Assembly: GCA_035493895.1 (NCBI GenBank)
Contig: DATJHM010000207.1
Location: 1-62,208, forward strand
Direction of reading: 5' to 3'
DNA: 62,208 bases
Source of the DNA: DATJHM01 sp035493895
GTDB lineage: Bacteria; Chloroflexota; Ktedonobacteria; Ktedonobacterales; Ktedonobacteraceae
Numbering within the stretch: the first letter of the stretch is position 1; each line of letters opens with the position of its first letter. Under the pieces are notes generated by a model that made no database searches, was not told the DNA's origin, and saw only the letters and a program-made list of their open reading frames with translations. Made by a program: the position numbers and the translations under genes. This document shows, piece by piece, positions 35,632 through 43,683 of the stretch.

Positions 35632-36549
35632 TTACTGTCGCTGTCCAACGGTAACTTGCAGGGTCTGTAAGCTGCCTCCGCGCACGACCTCAAGCGGAAT
35701 GGTCTTACCGACGCGGTCCCCTGTGAGTAGAAGCTGCAAATCCTCTGAGTCGCTGATGTTGTGCCCATCGAGTCCAACCAGGATATCGCCCATGAGCAGC
35801 CCGCCCTTTTCTGCCGGACTCTTCTCATCGACTTTGATGATCAGGAGTCCATGCTCCTGTGTGCGGCCTGCGCGCTGGATCTGTGGGAGATGCACGAGCT
35901 GGCTGCTGATGCCGAGATAGCCGCGCTTGATATAGCCCTGTTGTGACAGCGCCTCAGCGACCTGTTGTGCGATCTGCATAGGAATGGCCAGCGCGACCCC
36001 GTTGACCAATCCGGTGGTCAGGATGCCCAGTACAGTTCCTTCTACGTCGATAAGCGGACCGCCGGAGAAGCCAGGGTAGGGTGTGGCGTCCGTACGGATA
36101 TAGCGTTCGAGTACCACTCCTCGTCCGGTGCGCAGGGGGCCGCCGATGCTGCTGACGACGCCCGAGCTGGCCATTGGACCCTCCTCAGAGGCGCGTCCAA
36201 CTGCCAGTGCCAGTTGTCCAACACGTGCAGCCTGGCTGGCGGCGACGGCTGGCGTGAGCCCTGACTCCGTGACACGCAAGAGGGCCAGATCGCTAGCCAG
36301 ATCGCGTCCCACGAATTGAACGGGGAGTGTGCGTTTATCGTGCGTCTGAATCGTGAGATCCTCCTCACGTTCAAGGACGTGATCGGCGGTCAGAATAAGG
36401 TCGGGCGCGTAGACGATGCCGCTACCCGGCTGGCGCTGGCGTCCATTGACTAGTACGAGACTCGGGCTGACGCGCTCAACGGCATCGGCCATCTGATTGG
36501 AGAGAGTGCGCAGCAGGTGCGCGGCATTGTTGGTTTGTTCCGTTCCCAT
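35632..36549 (-). CDS. HtrA-like serine protease with PDZ domain (2)
   Basis: A 305-residue paralogue of the downstream protease: His in LILTADHVL, Asp in DLALLRV, Ser in PGFSGGPLIDVEG, and PDZ from about residue 200 (RGYLGISSQLVHLP). It too lacks any signal sequence. TGAGGA lies 6 nt before ATG 36549. First gene of the three-gene operon. Two unlike cytosolic HtrA proteases next to a regulator suggest a regulated quality-control or signal-cleavage role, which is inference. Confidence 0.9.
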   Translation of the reverse strand: MGTEQTNNAAHLLRTLSNQMADAVERVSPSLVLVNGRQRQPGSGIVYAPDLILTADHVLEREEDLTIQTHDKRTLPVQFVGRDLASDLALLRVTESGLTPAVAASQAARVGQLALAVGRASEEGPMASSGVVSSIGGPLRTGRGVVLERYIRTDATPYPGFSGGPLIDVEGTVLGILTTGLVNGVALAIPMQIAQQVAEALSQQGYIKRGYLGISSQLVHLPQIQRAGRTQEHGLLIIKVDEKSPAEKGGLLMGDILVGLDGHNISDSEDLQLLLTGDRVGKTIPLEVVRGGSLQTLQVTVGQRQ

Positions 36550-36822
36550 GTTTTATCCTCAGGAAATGCTAGAAGAAGACGACGTTGCTGATACTATATA
36601 TCTTGCTAGCATAGTGTAGCATCAGTCATCTGGCTAGTCTTTCCCCTGGAAAAATGGTCAGGATAACAATGGATGTTGAAGGCGGATTCCAGGCTATATT
36701 TTTATTCGGATAGAGATTACGACTTTTTTCTTATTTATTAATATCAAATATGATATTTACATCTTGAGGCAAGAAAGCCTCTTTGTTTATAATAATGATA
36801 CAGTTTAATGAGGAGAGTGATC
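36550..36822. other. AT-rich intergenic promoter region of the HtrA operon (no gene)
   Basis: About 270 nt, AT-rich, no credible frame; it must include the HtrA operon promoter on the minus strand. I cannot fix a -10/-35 pair with confidence. Confidence 0.35.
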
Positions 36823-37045
36823 ATGGCAGATCAGGAGCATCTTGAAATTCTCAAAGAAGGAGCATTGTTTGATCCTTGTTCCTCTGTGTTTGGATGATGC
36901 AATCATGAGGATCGATCAAGACTGGTCTACTCGCATTCTCAAGACTCGTCCTATGGGGGACTTTACTGCATGGGAGCATGACGATCAATATCAGAAGGCG
37001 CTTGTTCGTTTACTGAATGATCTCAAGTCAACCAGATTTGCGTAA
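36823..37045 (+). pseudogene. Remnant of a pentapeptide-repeat/TIR-domain gene (internal deletion)
   Basis: ATG at 36823 has a good ribosome site (GAGGAGAG, 5 nt spacing) and begins MADQEHLEILKEG, the conserved opening of pentapeptide-repeat proteins of the MADxEHLxILKQG type, but a stop follows after 24 codons (36895-36897). In the next frame from about 36842 to 37045, CLILVPLCLDDAIM...DQDWSTRILKTRPMGDFTAWEHDDQYQKALVRLLNDLK matches the C-terminal end of a TIR domain fused to such proteins. So the head and tail of one gene survive, joined out of frame after deletion of the middle. No functional product is expected. Confidence 0.75.
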
Positions 37046-37222
37046 ATCTCTCTTCTACGATTGGGTCGCTTGACAATGAAGTTGGCTCTAACTATACTCC
37101 GTCATAGCAGATAAATAGTGTTGTCGTATGCATGCTCTTTGTGTTATACCTTCTATCGTCTTTATGTTGTCCATGCACATGCTCTAAAAGAGCTGCCTGT
37201 ATAAGAGAAAGAAGGTCGTGTC

Positions 37223-37570
37223 ATGATGAGATTTATCGTTTCGGCCCTCTCCCAGGATCAAAAAGGGCCTGTGTCACATTTTACCCTCGCCGTCTCCGTC
37301 TTCGATAGCAGTAACGGGTTAGGTATCCAGAATCTGAATGTCGGTAATTTTATCGTACACGATATGACCAGTGGCGTCCCGTTTTCCGTCGTAGAGGTAC
37401 ACACTGCGGGTTTGCCTGGCTTCTATCGCCTGCTGTTGAAAACAGATATGACGGTAAACGCGGGAGACTATATCCTTGCCGTTGTTGTTACTATTCAGCA
37501 ACGCCTCGCAGGGCATGTTTCTGGCGGAATAGAAGAGGGAAATACGCTGGTCAAAGTCAAAGTTGTATAG
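37223..37570 (+). CDS. Hypothetical protein
   Basis: A 115-residue protein that I do not recognise. Coding-like traits: a good ribosome site (GAAGG, 7 nt before ATG 37223), even codon use, no cysteine, and a beta-rich look (alternating hydrophobic strands: FIVHDMTSGVPFSVVEVH, DYILAVVVTIQQRLAGH). No signal peptide or membrane segment. The next gene (methyltransferase) starts 15 nt after the stop in the same direction, so they may be cotranscribed. The fold may be a small beta sandwich; this is a guess. Confidence 0.65.
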   Translation: MMRFIVSALSQDQKGPVSHFTLAVSVFDSSNGLGIQNLNVGNFIVHDMTSGVPFSVVEVHTAGLPGFYRLLLKTDMTVNAGDYILAVVVTIQQRLAGHVSGGIEEGNTLVKVKVV

Positions 37571-37585
37571 GAGGCTATAGCAAGG

Positions 37586-38371
37586 ATGCAAGAAGCAAAC
37601 CATACGAGGGCGACCGAATATCGAACGTATGCTGAAGCTTTTCAAGAGAAGGGCGTGGTCGATGCGTACCGTTATCGCCCGGCCTATCCGCTGGAAGTAT
37701 TTGCGCTCCTGGCAGGGCTTATCCATGGGGAGCCCGGGCATGTTCTGGATATCGGTTGTGGTACTGGTGATATTGCTCGCTTTCTGGTGGCATCAGCCGG
37801 GCGCGTTGATGCGGTAGATGTTTCACAGGAGATGATCGAGCAGGGCAAACGGCTCCCTCAGGGGGATCATCCACGTTTGCGCTGGCTGCATGGCCGCATT
37901 GAAGAGGTCACGCTTGCGCCCCCTTATGCGCTGATAACGGCGGGCGAGAGCTTGCATTGGCTGGATTGGCAGGTGGTGATGCCACGCTTCCATGCGGTCC
38001 TGATGCAGGGTGGCTATCTCGCGATCGTGGAAAGGCGAACAACGCCTGATCCCTGGTCCATCCTCGGCGAAATTCTTCCGCGCTATAGAACCGACCACTA
38101 TCAGTCGCCCGACGAGCAGGAGCAGCAACTCTGGCAAAAAGTTGGCGAGCATCTTACCGCGCCTATGCCATTTCTCCAGCCAATAGATGAATATGTCGAG
38201 TCCTACCATTCGCGAGCTGGCTTCTCTCGTGAGCGTATGGGTGTGGCCCAGGCTGAAGCCTTCGATCAGGAAGCGAGAGCGTATCTGCTGAAATCGTATC
38301 CTACCGGGACGATTCCGTTTCAGGTCAGCGCCAGTATTGTGTGGGGAATACCACAGGCAAAATGGTTATGA
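37586..38371 (+). CDS. Class I SAM-dependent methyltransferase
   Basis: A 261-residue methyltransferase. HVLDIGCGTGDIARFLV is the SAM-binding motif I, VDAVDVSQEMIEQGKRL is motif II, and ALITAGESLHWLDWQVVMPRFHAVL the motif III/IV region. EYVESYHSRAGFSRERMG and GTIPFQVSASIVWGIP near the end suggest the methyltransferase family of the UbiE/Methyltransf_11 type, substrate unknown. It starts 15 nt after the hypothetical protein gene. Its last codons overlap by 6 nt with the stop of the convergent lysozyme gene. Confidence 0.88.
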   Translation: MQEANHTRATEYRTYAEAFQEKGVVDAYRYRPAYPLEVFALLAGLIHGEPGHVLDIGCGTGDIARFLVASAGRVDAVDVSQEMIEQGKRLPQGDHPRLRWLHGRIEEVTLAPPYALITAGESLHWLDWQVVMPRFHAVLMQGGYLAIVERRTTPDPWSILGEILPRYRTDHYQSPDEQEQQLWQKVGEHLTAPMPFLQPIDEYVESYHSRAGFSRERMGVAQAEAFDQEARAYLLKSYPTGTIPFQVSASIVWGIPQAKWL

Positions 38372-39100
38372 AACGGAGCGCTGTACGAACTGGTTGAACG
38401 TTTCTTGATTGCCAGAGAAGACATTCAGATCGACCCACTCTGTGATGCCAGGGACATGTCCCCGATCATTGTATTGCCAGAATGTCCAGTTGGTGACATC
38501 GCTCTGTTGTGGTGGCGTAAGGACATTCCGTATCCAGACAGGGTAGTCCGCAAAGTTTCCCCTGACATATTCTGCGTATTCATCCGCATCTGTATAGATG
38601 ATAGGTTTCATGCCATAGTAATGTTCCAGGTGATCAAGAAATACGTGAATCTCGCGCAGCATTCCTGTGCGATCTTTGCCGGATACTTCCAGATCCAGGA
38701 CGGGCGGCAACATTCCCGCCTCTTTGGGCACGACACTGATATAATTGTTTGCCTGCTCTTCACCAGAGAGAGAGGCAGTGTAGAAGTGATAAGCACCGCG
38801 TATCAGTCCCTGCTCTTTTGTGTCGCGCCAGTTTTCCTGAAAATAGGCATCTTTATAACCGCTGCCCTCAGTTGCTTTGATGAACACAAAGGTATATTTT
38901 CCCGTCTGAGCAACGCTTTTCCAATCGATGTGGTGCTGATGGTTCGATACATCGAGACCCTGTACACTATCATGCGCTACAAAAAAATTGTTCGGCCAGA
39001 CGATCCCGGTGTATAGTAAAGTGCTTGCAGATAGCAGACAAAATAGTACAGGTAGAACTAGCCATACGCTTTTTTGCAAACGTCTCTGTGCTTTAAGCAC
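38366..39100 (-). CDS. GH25 lysozyme-like muramidase, membrane-anchored
   Basis: A 244-residue cell-wall hydrolase. Residues 8-32 form an N-terminal hydrophobic anchor or signal (SVWLVLPVLFCLLSASTLLY). The GH25 core follows: GLDVSNHQHHIDWKSV (the catalytic Asp), YTFVFIKATEGSGYKD (the Glu in KATEG), AGMLPPVLDLEVSGKDR, and KPIIYTDADEYAEYVRGNFADYPVWIRN. GTG at 39100 with GGAGG 9 nt upstream. Cleaves N-acetylmuramic acid bonds of peptidoglycan, during growth or competition. It sits alone, convergent with the methyltransferase gene and divergent from the ptxD-like gene. Confidence 0.9.
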   Translation of the reverse strand: MLKAQRRLQKSVWLVLPVLFCLLSASTLLYTGIVWPNNFFVAHDSVQGLDVSNHQHHIDWKSVAQTGKYTFVFIKATEGSGYKDAYFQENWRDTKEQGLIRGAYHFYTASLSGEEQANNYISVVPKEAGMLPPVLDLEVSGKDRTGMLREIHVFLDHLEHYYGMKPIIYTDADEYAEYVRGNFADYPVWIRNVLTPPQQSDVTNWTFWQYNDRGHVPGITEWVDLNVFSGNQETFNQFVQRSVS

Positions 39101-39154
39101 GATGATTCACCTCCCACAGGGTGTGTTTACGAGGATGATAGCATAACAGGAGTT

Positions 39155-39183
39155 TTGCCGATAGAGCAAACGAGTGCTATACT
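39155..39183 (+). promoter_or_regulatory. Promoter of the ptxD-like gene
   Basis: TTGCCG (39155-39160), a 17-nt spacer and TATACT (39178-39183). The predicted start is about 60 nt before the ptxD-like ATG. Good fit to a sigma-70-type promoter by eye. Confidence 0.55.
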
Positions 39184-39246
39184 TTCAATGAAAAAGGGTC
39201 TGGCAACGAAGCGGTTCCTTTCTTATTGTATCTTTAAAGGAAGGTC

Positions 39247-40293
39247 ATGTATATAATGAAGCCGAAAGTTGTCATTACTCACCGCGTTCATTCTGAAGTA
39301 ATTGCGCTGCTTGAGGAAATCTGCGAAGTCATTCCCAACCAGACAGACGTGACTTTGGCGCGTGAAGAACTGCTTTCACGAGCGCACGAAGCGCAAGCCC
39401 TGCTCGCTTTTATGCCTGATCGGGTCGATGAGACATTTCTTCGTGCCTGTCCAGCGTTGCGTATCATCTCGGCGGCTCTCAAGGGTTACGATAACTTTGA
39501 TGTTGAGGCATGTACTCGTCACGGTGTCTGGTTGACCATTGTTCCTGACTTGCTGACCATTCCCACGGCGGAGCTCGCAATCGGACTGCTCCTCGGACTC
39601 ACCCGTCATCTGCGCGAAGGCGATCGTCTTGTGCGCAGTGGAACGTATAGAGGATGGCAGCCGTTGCTCTATGGCAGTGGATTGTCTGGTCGTACGCTTG
39701 GCATTATGGGGATGGGGGCCGTCGGTCAGGCTATGGCCCGGCGGTTGCGCGGATTTGAGATGACGGTGATTACTTTTGATCCGCGCAAGTTGTCTGAAGA
39801 ACAGGCAAAACTTTTGGAGGTGCAGCACGTCTCATTTGAGGAACTGCTTGCCAGAAGTGATATCGTTGTTCCGCTGGTGCATTTTACCCCGGAGACATTG
39901 CATCTGCTCAATGCCGCCACGATTGCGCGCATGAAACCCGGCGTCATCTTGATCAACGTCGGGCGAGGCTCCGTGGTTGATGAACAGGCAGTTGCTTCAG
40001 CACTCGCTTCCGGGCAGATAGCGGGCTATGCCGCCGATGTATTTGAGATGGAAGATGTGTCGCGAGCCGATCATCCACATGAAATTCCCCCGGCCCTTCT
40101 CGCTGATGAAGCACACACTTTTTTTACGCCTCATCTTGGATCAGCCATCGATGATGTGCGACTGGCGATTGAGCTTGAGGCGGCTCGCAATATTTTGCGC
40201 GTCCTACAGGGAGAACTCCCGCCGGGCGTCGTGAATCGGCCCTCTTCGGCCATTTCGGGGATCGGCTGGGACGTAAATCGATGCTTGTCGTGA
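39247..40293 (+). CDS. ptxD: Phosphite (phosphonate) dehydrogenase-like D-2-hydroxyacid dehydrogenase
   Basis: Oxidises phosphite to phosphate with NAD. The sequence matches PtxD along its length: KVVITHRVH, FMPDRVDETF, LKGYDNFDVEAC, GVWLTIVPDLLTIPTAELAIGLLLG, RSGTYRGWQPLLYGSGL, GMGAVGQAMARRL, NVGRGSVVDE (catalytic Arg), ADVFEMEDVSRADHPHEIPPALL (Glu) and FTPHLGSA (His). ITFDPRK has Asp after the GxGxxG loop, fitting NAD. ATG 39247 (AAAGGA 5 nt upstream) or 39256 is possible. After residue about 330 (VNRP) the frame enters a foreign MFS-gene sequence out of frame and ends as SSAISGIGWDVNRCLS. No ptxABC transporter is in the window. Confidence 0.9.
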   Translation: MYIMKPKVVITHRVHSEVIALLEEICEVIPNQTDVTLAREELLSRAHEAQALLAFMPDRVDETFLRACPALRIISAALKGYDNFDVEACTRHGVWLTIVPDLLTIPTAELAIGLLLGLTRHLREGDRLVRSGTYRGWQPLLYGSGLSGRTLGIMGMGAVGQAMARRLRGFEMTVITFDPRKLSEEQAKLLEVQHVSFEELLARSDIVVPLVHFTPETLHLLNAATIARMKPGVILINVGRGSVVDEQAVASALASGQIAGYAADVFEMEDVSRADHPHEIPPALLADEAHTFFTPHLGSAIDDVRLAIELEAARNILRVLQGELPPGVVNRPSSAISGIGWDVNRCLS

Positions 40294-40475
40294 CGCTTCT
40301 CTGTACGGGTATCGGGACCTTCCTGATTGGGCTCATGCCAGAATATAGCCGCATCGGCGTGGCGGCTCCTATCCTGGTCTCCCTTCTGCGCTTCTTGCAA
40401 GGCATTAGCGTTGGCGGCCATGAAAACAGCGTTCCTCCACGAACGACTTTGTTGATAAAAATCATTTTGAGATAG
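40241..40475 (+). pseudogene. Fragment of an MHS-type MFS transporter gene
   Basis: In a frame different from ptxD, LFGHFGDRLGRKSMLVVTLL, then GTFLIGLMPEYSRIGVAAPI, then LRFLQGISVGG matches helices 2-4 and motif A (GDRxGRK) of MHS-family MFS transporters (proline/betaine or shikimate type). It starts in the middle of helix 2 and stops after helix 4, where the sequence changes to HENSVPPRTT... and stops at 40475. Both ends are broken, so it is a stray gene piece fused behind ptxD. Confidence 0.75.
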
Positions 40476-40483
40476 AAAATCCC

Positions 40484-40512
40484 TTGACTGAGAGTGCGCT
40501 CAAAGGTATAGA
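40484..40512 (+). promoter_or_regulatory. Strong promoter of the SDR gene
   Basis: TTGACT (40484-40489), exactly 17 nt, then TATAGA (40507-40512). The predicted start is about 80 nt before the SDR ATG at 40599. The best sigma-70-type match of the region, followed immediately by a palindrome. Confidence 0.6.
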
Positions 40513-40528
40513 CTGCCTGTCAGGTAGT
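40512..40528. promoter_or_regulatory. Operator-like palindrome at the SDR promoter start site
   Basis: ACTGCCTG-t-CAGGTAGT, 8-bp arms with one G-T pair, directly after the -10 box. Such a position blocks transcription when a repressor binds; the shape suits TetR-type operators. No regulator gene is next to it. Confidence 0.5.
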
Positions 40529-40598
40529 TTTATAACAAAAGCGTAAACGCTAAACAAAGAGAAGAGGGCTTCTCCCATCGCAACGAAAGGACTCTTGC

Positions 40599-41546
40599 AT
40601 GTCTCAGTCATCATTTGGGGCTCGTTCTACGGCGAGTGAAGTTATCGCTGGTCATGATCTGCGTGAAAAAACGATCTTGATTACCGGAGCAAGTGCTGGC
40701 ATCGGATACGAGACTGTGCGCGCTTTGCTCTCAGCACACGCCGAAGTGATTATTGCCGGGCGTGATCGGGTCAGGGGAGAGCAGGCAGTACAGGCGCTCC
40801 AGACAGAATATCCGGAAAGTCCGGTCCATTTTCTCCCGCTTGATCTTGGCTTGCTGGCCTCCGTACGCCAGACCGCCGAACAATTTTTTGCTCGCTGGAA
40901 CAGACTGGATGTGCTTATTAACAATGCGGCCATTGCGGCAGTTCCTCTGGGCTATACTCCGGATGGATTTGAGCAGCAGTTTGCGACCAATTTTCTTGGA
41001 CACTTTTTCTTAGCACAGCTCCTGCTCCCGGCCTTATGTAAAGCAGCGCCAGCCAGGGTGATCTCGCTCACATCTGGCACGCACCGCGCCTCAGATATCC
41101 ACTTCGACGATATTCAGTATCGGCATCGTCCCTATGAAAAATGGGAAGCCTATGGTCAATCCAAAACTGCCGATGCCTTGCTCGCGGTTGCGCTGACCCG
41201 GCATTTTCGCGAGCAGGGCATTACTGCCAATGCGGTGAATCCCGGTGGTGTTCTCTCGGGGCTTCAGCGATATTTGACGGATGAGGAAAGGCGTACGCGA
41301 TACTACGACGAAGCGGGTAATCTCAATCCAGTTTTCAAAACGCCTGAGCAGGGTGCGTCAACGACCGTCTGGGCCAGCGTTGCCGCAGAATTGGCAGGGA
41401 TTGGCGGCCTCTACCTGGAAGATTGCCAGCAGGGAATCCCGTATAATCCGGAGGTTTCCACCCTCAGCGGCTATATGCCCTATGCGCTGAACGCCGAGCA
41501 TGCCGAGCAGCTCTGGACGCTTGCCGGGGAGCTTGTCGGGTTATAA
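40599..41546 (+). CDS. Short-chain dehydrogenase/reductase (retinol dehydrogenase-like)
   Basis: A 315-residue NAD(P)-dependent reductase. TILITGASAGIGYETVRALL is the TGxxxGIG cofactor loop, NNAAIA the structural NNAG motif, and EAYGQSKTADALLA carries YxxxK, the catalytic Tyr and Lys. TANAVNPGGVLSG follows (PG motif). About 315 residues with a C-terminal extension like the RDH/WW-oxidoreductase subgroup of long SDRs. ATG 40599 with GAAAGGA about 8 nt upstream. It has a strong upstream promoter with an operator-like palindrome and is convergent with the NagD-type gene. Substrate unknown. Confidence 0.9.
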   Translation: MSQSSFGARSTASEVIAGHDLREKTILITGASAGIGYETVRALLSAHAEVIIAGRDRVRGEQAVQALQTEYPESPVHFLPLDLGLLASVRQTAEQFFARWNRLDVLINNAAIAAVPLGYTPDGFEQQFATNFLGHFFLAQLLLPALCKAAPARVISLTSGTHRASDIHFDDIQYRHRPYEKWEAYGQSKTADALLAVALTRHFREQGITANAVNPGGVLSGLQRYLTDEERRTRYYDEAGNLNPVFKTPEQGASTTVWASVAAELAGIGGLYLEDCQQGIPYNPEVSTLSGYMPYALNAEHAEQLWTLAGELVGL

Positions 41547-41568
41547 TGGGCATGAAGAGAAGAAACGT

Positions 41569-41661
41569 TAGCCCCTTGTAGAGTCGCCGCTTGTCTGTGC
41601 CTGGATGATTGTCGTCCCAGGCGCAGATAAGCAGCGCCGCTACAACGGGCACGGGGGGCTA
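41569..41661. terminator. Long imperfect hairpin between convergent genes
   Basis: Arms of about 33 nt (41572-41604 and 41617-41650) pair imperfectly, about 26 of 33 positions, with a 12-nt loop; an outer TAGCCCC/GGGGCTA adds to the stem. The right end includes the stop codon (41659-41661) of the minus-strand phosphatase gene. Likely a bidirectional terminator for the SDR and phosphatase genes. Confidence 0.6.
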
Positions 41662-42423
41662 GATTTCGATGTCGGCGATAGAATCGCGAATCCAGGTGGG
41701 GCGATAGGGGAAGCGTTCTACTTGTTCACGAGACGTTACGCCTGTGAGCACCAGAACCGTACGTAGACCGCTTTCGAGGCCGGAGATGATATCGGTATCC
41801 ATGCGGTCCCCGATCATCACCGAATCTTCGGAGTGCGCATTTAACCTGCGCAGGGCTGTACGCATCATCAGCGGATTCGGCTTCCCGATGAAATAGGGTT
41901 GCTTGCCCGTTGCCGCGCTGATCAGGGCTGCAAGCGCACCGGTTGCCGGGACGATACCACCTTCGCCAGGACCCATCATGTCGGGATTGGTCGCGATGAA
42001 GCGAGCGCCGTTTAAAATAAAGCGAATGGCACTGGAGATCTGCTCGAAGCTATAGGTAACGGTCTCGCCCAGGATGACGTATTCCGGGTTCTGATCGGTC
42101 AGGATATAGCCGATATCGTGCAGGGCCGTCGTCAGGCCGGATTCGCCAATGACAAAGGCGCGACCGCCCGGCTGCTGGTCATGGAGAAACTGCGCGGTGG
42201 CCAGGGCTGAGGTAAATATCGACTCGACCGGTATATTCAATCCCATATAGCGCAGGCGTACCTGTAAATCGCGAGGAATGAAGCGGGAATTGTTCGTTAG
42301 AATAAGGAAAGGAATTTCCTGAGCCAACAATTTATGGATAAATTCTGCTGCGCCCGGAATGAGGGTTGAGCCTTTGACAATCACTCCGTCCATATCGGAG
42401 AGATAATTTTTTATGCCATCCAT
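41659..42423 (-). CDS. NagD-type HAD-family phosphatase
   Basis: A 254-residue hydrolase. LSDMDGVIVKGSTLIPGA is HAD motif I (DxD, here DMDG), LILTNNSRF motif II (Thr/Ser), and SVMIGDRMDTDIISGLESGLRTVLVLTG motif IV with the acidic pair. VGATGAL... does not occur; instead ATGKQPYFIGKPNPLMMRTALRR holds the motif III Lys, as in NagD/p-nitrophenyl phosphatases of the C2A cap type. Starts at ATG 42423 (AGGGG 8 nt upstream); the frame is open 16 codons further. Cleaves phosphate from small metabolites such as nucleotides or sugar phosphates. Confidence 0.88.
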   Translation of the reverse strand: MDGIKNYLSDMDGVIVKGSTLIPGAAEFIHKLLAQEIPFLILTNNSRFIPRDLQVRLRYMGLNIPVESIFTSALATAQFLHDQQPGGRAFVIGESGLTTALHDIGYILTDQNPEYVILGETVTYSFEQISSAIRFILNGARFIATNPDMMGPGEGGIVPATGALAALISAATGKQPYFIGKPNPLMMRTALRRLNAHSEDSVMIGDRMDTDIISGLESGLRTVLVLTGVTSREQVERFPYRPTWIRDSIADIEI

Positions 42424-42885
42424 TCGAAATACCCCTTGTGTATTAAATTTACTCTTCTCAACCATGCTCAAATACCGACGCTTCCACGGGTGAGCTCGTT
42501 ACTGGCAAAATAACGGTGACATCGCTGGTACATGATGTGGTTTCGCAAGAGATTTCACCGCGAGCAAATGGGAAAGTAAACGGCCTGAAGCTGTCAGGCT
42601 TCTCCGGCCACTTGTCTCATGAGAGCGCGCTCTCATGCTGGGAATCGCCCGACCACTTCCATCCTGGTTCTTCTCTCCTCCGCCGGACCCCTCTCTAGTG
42701 TAGCATTGTACACTGCTAAACGCCAGATGGCGAGACGCACTCTTTTTTTGATCGCCAGGGGAAAGTCGAGGCAGCCGGGCGTGATGTGATGCGTGGGCTG
42801 GTTCAAGGGGGGTTCTTCTTTTATGAAGGAAGCTCTCTCACGTAAGAGAGCTTCCTCGCGCATAAGGTCGGAGACGTTTATCTAC
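42424..42885. other. Intergenic region (462 nt), no gene seen
   Basis: Between the phosphatase gene (start side) and the channel gene (stop side), both minus strand. It holds the hairpin at 42828-42855 and no credible coding frame. Confidence 0.5.
42828..42855 (-). terminator. 11-bp hairpin after the channel gene
   Basis: GGAAGCTCTCT-cacgta-AGAGAGCTTCC, a perfect 11-bp stem about 30 nt beyond the channel gene's stop on the minus strand. No U-run follows closely, so termination is likely but inexact. Confidence 0.5.
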
Positions 42886-43683
42886 TCAAGGAATTGGGTG
42901 ACCGTACGGTGATTGTGTCCTGAGATTGTGCGGATCTGGTATGGCTTGTGGTTGTGTCTGGGTTTGATCCGCACTTTGTTGCACCTGGCGATATTGGGCC
43001 TCGCTCTCCCATGTTCTCTCTCTACGACTCAGGTAGTGCCGCACTGTGTCCTGTCCGCCCAGACCAAAGGCCAGGCCAGTTGCAAGCGCGATCGCTCCAA
43101 CCACAGCCATAAACAGGATGTTAATGAGAGAAGGCGCTATCTGGAGCTGCTCCAAAGCAATCAGGACCGCAAACCCGAGAATCGCATAGCGCGCAATATT
43201 CGCAAAGACGTTAGGACTGCCCATTCTGGTATTGGCTATTGCGGCCCGCACCAGATCCCCTACAACTGTGGCGGCAAGCATTCCCACGAACAGGATCAGG
43301 ATGGCAACAAAGACATTCGGGAGATAGCTAACGATCTGGTTGAGCATATTACTCACACCCGCCAGCCCGAGCGCATCGATGGCAGTAACCAGAAAGATCA
43401 GGAAAATGAACCAGAAGGCGACCTTCCCTAAGATGCCTGCCGCATCCATGGGAACACCCGTTTGCTGTTCAAGGCGTGACATGCCAGCGCGGTCTGCCAG
43501 GCGCTCAAAGCCGACTTTATGCAAAACTGCGGTCAGTGCTTTGTTCACCAGCTGGGCAATGATCCAGCCCACAAGCAAAATGACAAGAAAGCCAACGAAC
43601 CGTGGAATGAAGGTGAGGAACAGATTGAGCGCATTGGCGAGCGATGAGATGATGGCTGTTCCCCAATTTTGAATAACAGGCAT
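42886..43683 (-). CDS. CmpX-like conserved TM-helix (MscS-related) membrane protein
   Basis: A 265-residue membrane protein with about five hydrophobic helices. Repeated segments of the form LVILLVGWIIAQLVNKALTAVLHKVGFERLADRAG and FVGMLAATVVGDLVRAAIAN match the TM_helix repeat of CmpX/small-conductance channel relatives. AIALATGLAFGLGGQDTVRHYLSRRE near the C-terminus resembles the MscS gating helix, without a beta domain. The tail is Gln/Pro-rich (VQQSADQTQTQPQAIPDP). Role: probably a membrane-tension or general-stress channel. ATG 43683. It stands alone on the minus strand, with a large empty region upstream. Confidence 0.82.
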   Translation of the reverse strand: MPVIQNWGTAIISSLANALNLFLTFIPRFVGFLVILLVGWIIAQLVNKALTAVLHKVGFERLADRAGMSRLEQQTGVPMDAAGILGKVAFWFIFLIFLVTAIDALGLAGVSNMLNQIVSYLPNVFVAILILFVGMLAATVVGDLVRAAIANTRMGSPNVFANIARYAILGFAVLIALEQLQIAPSLINILFMAVVGAIALATGLAFGLGGQDTVRHYLSRRERTWESEAQYRQVQQSADQTQTQPQAIPDPHNLRTQSPYGHPIP

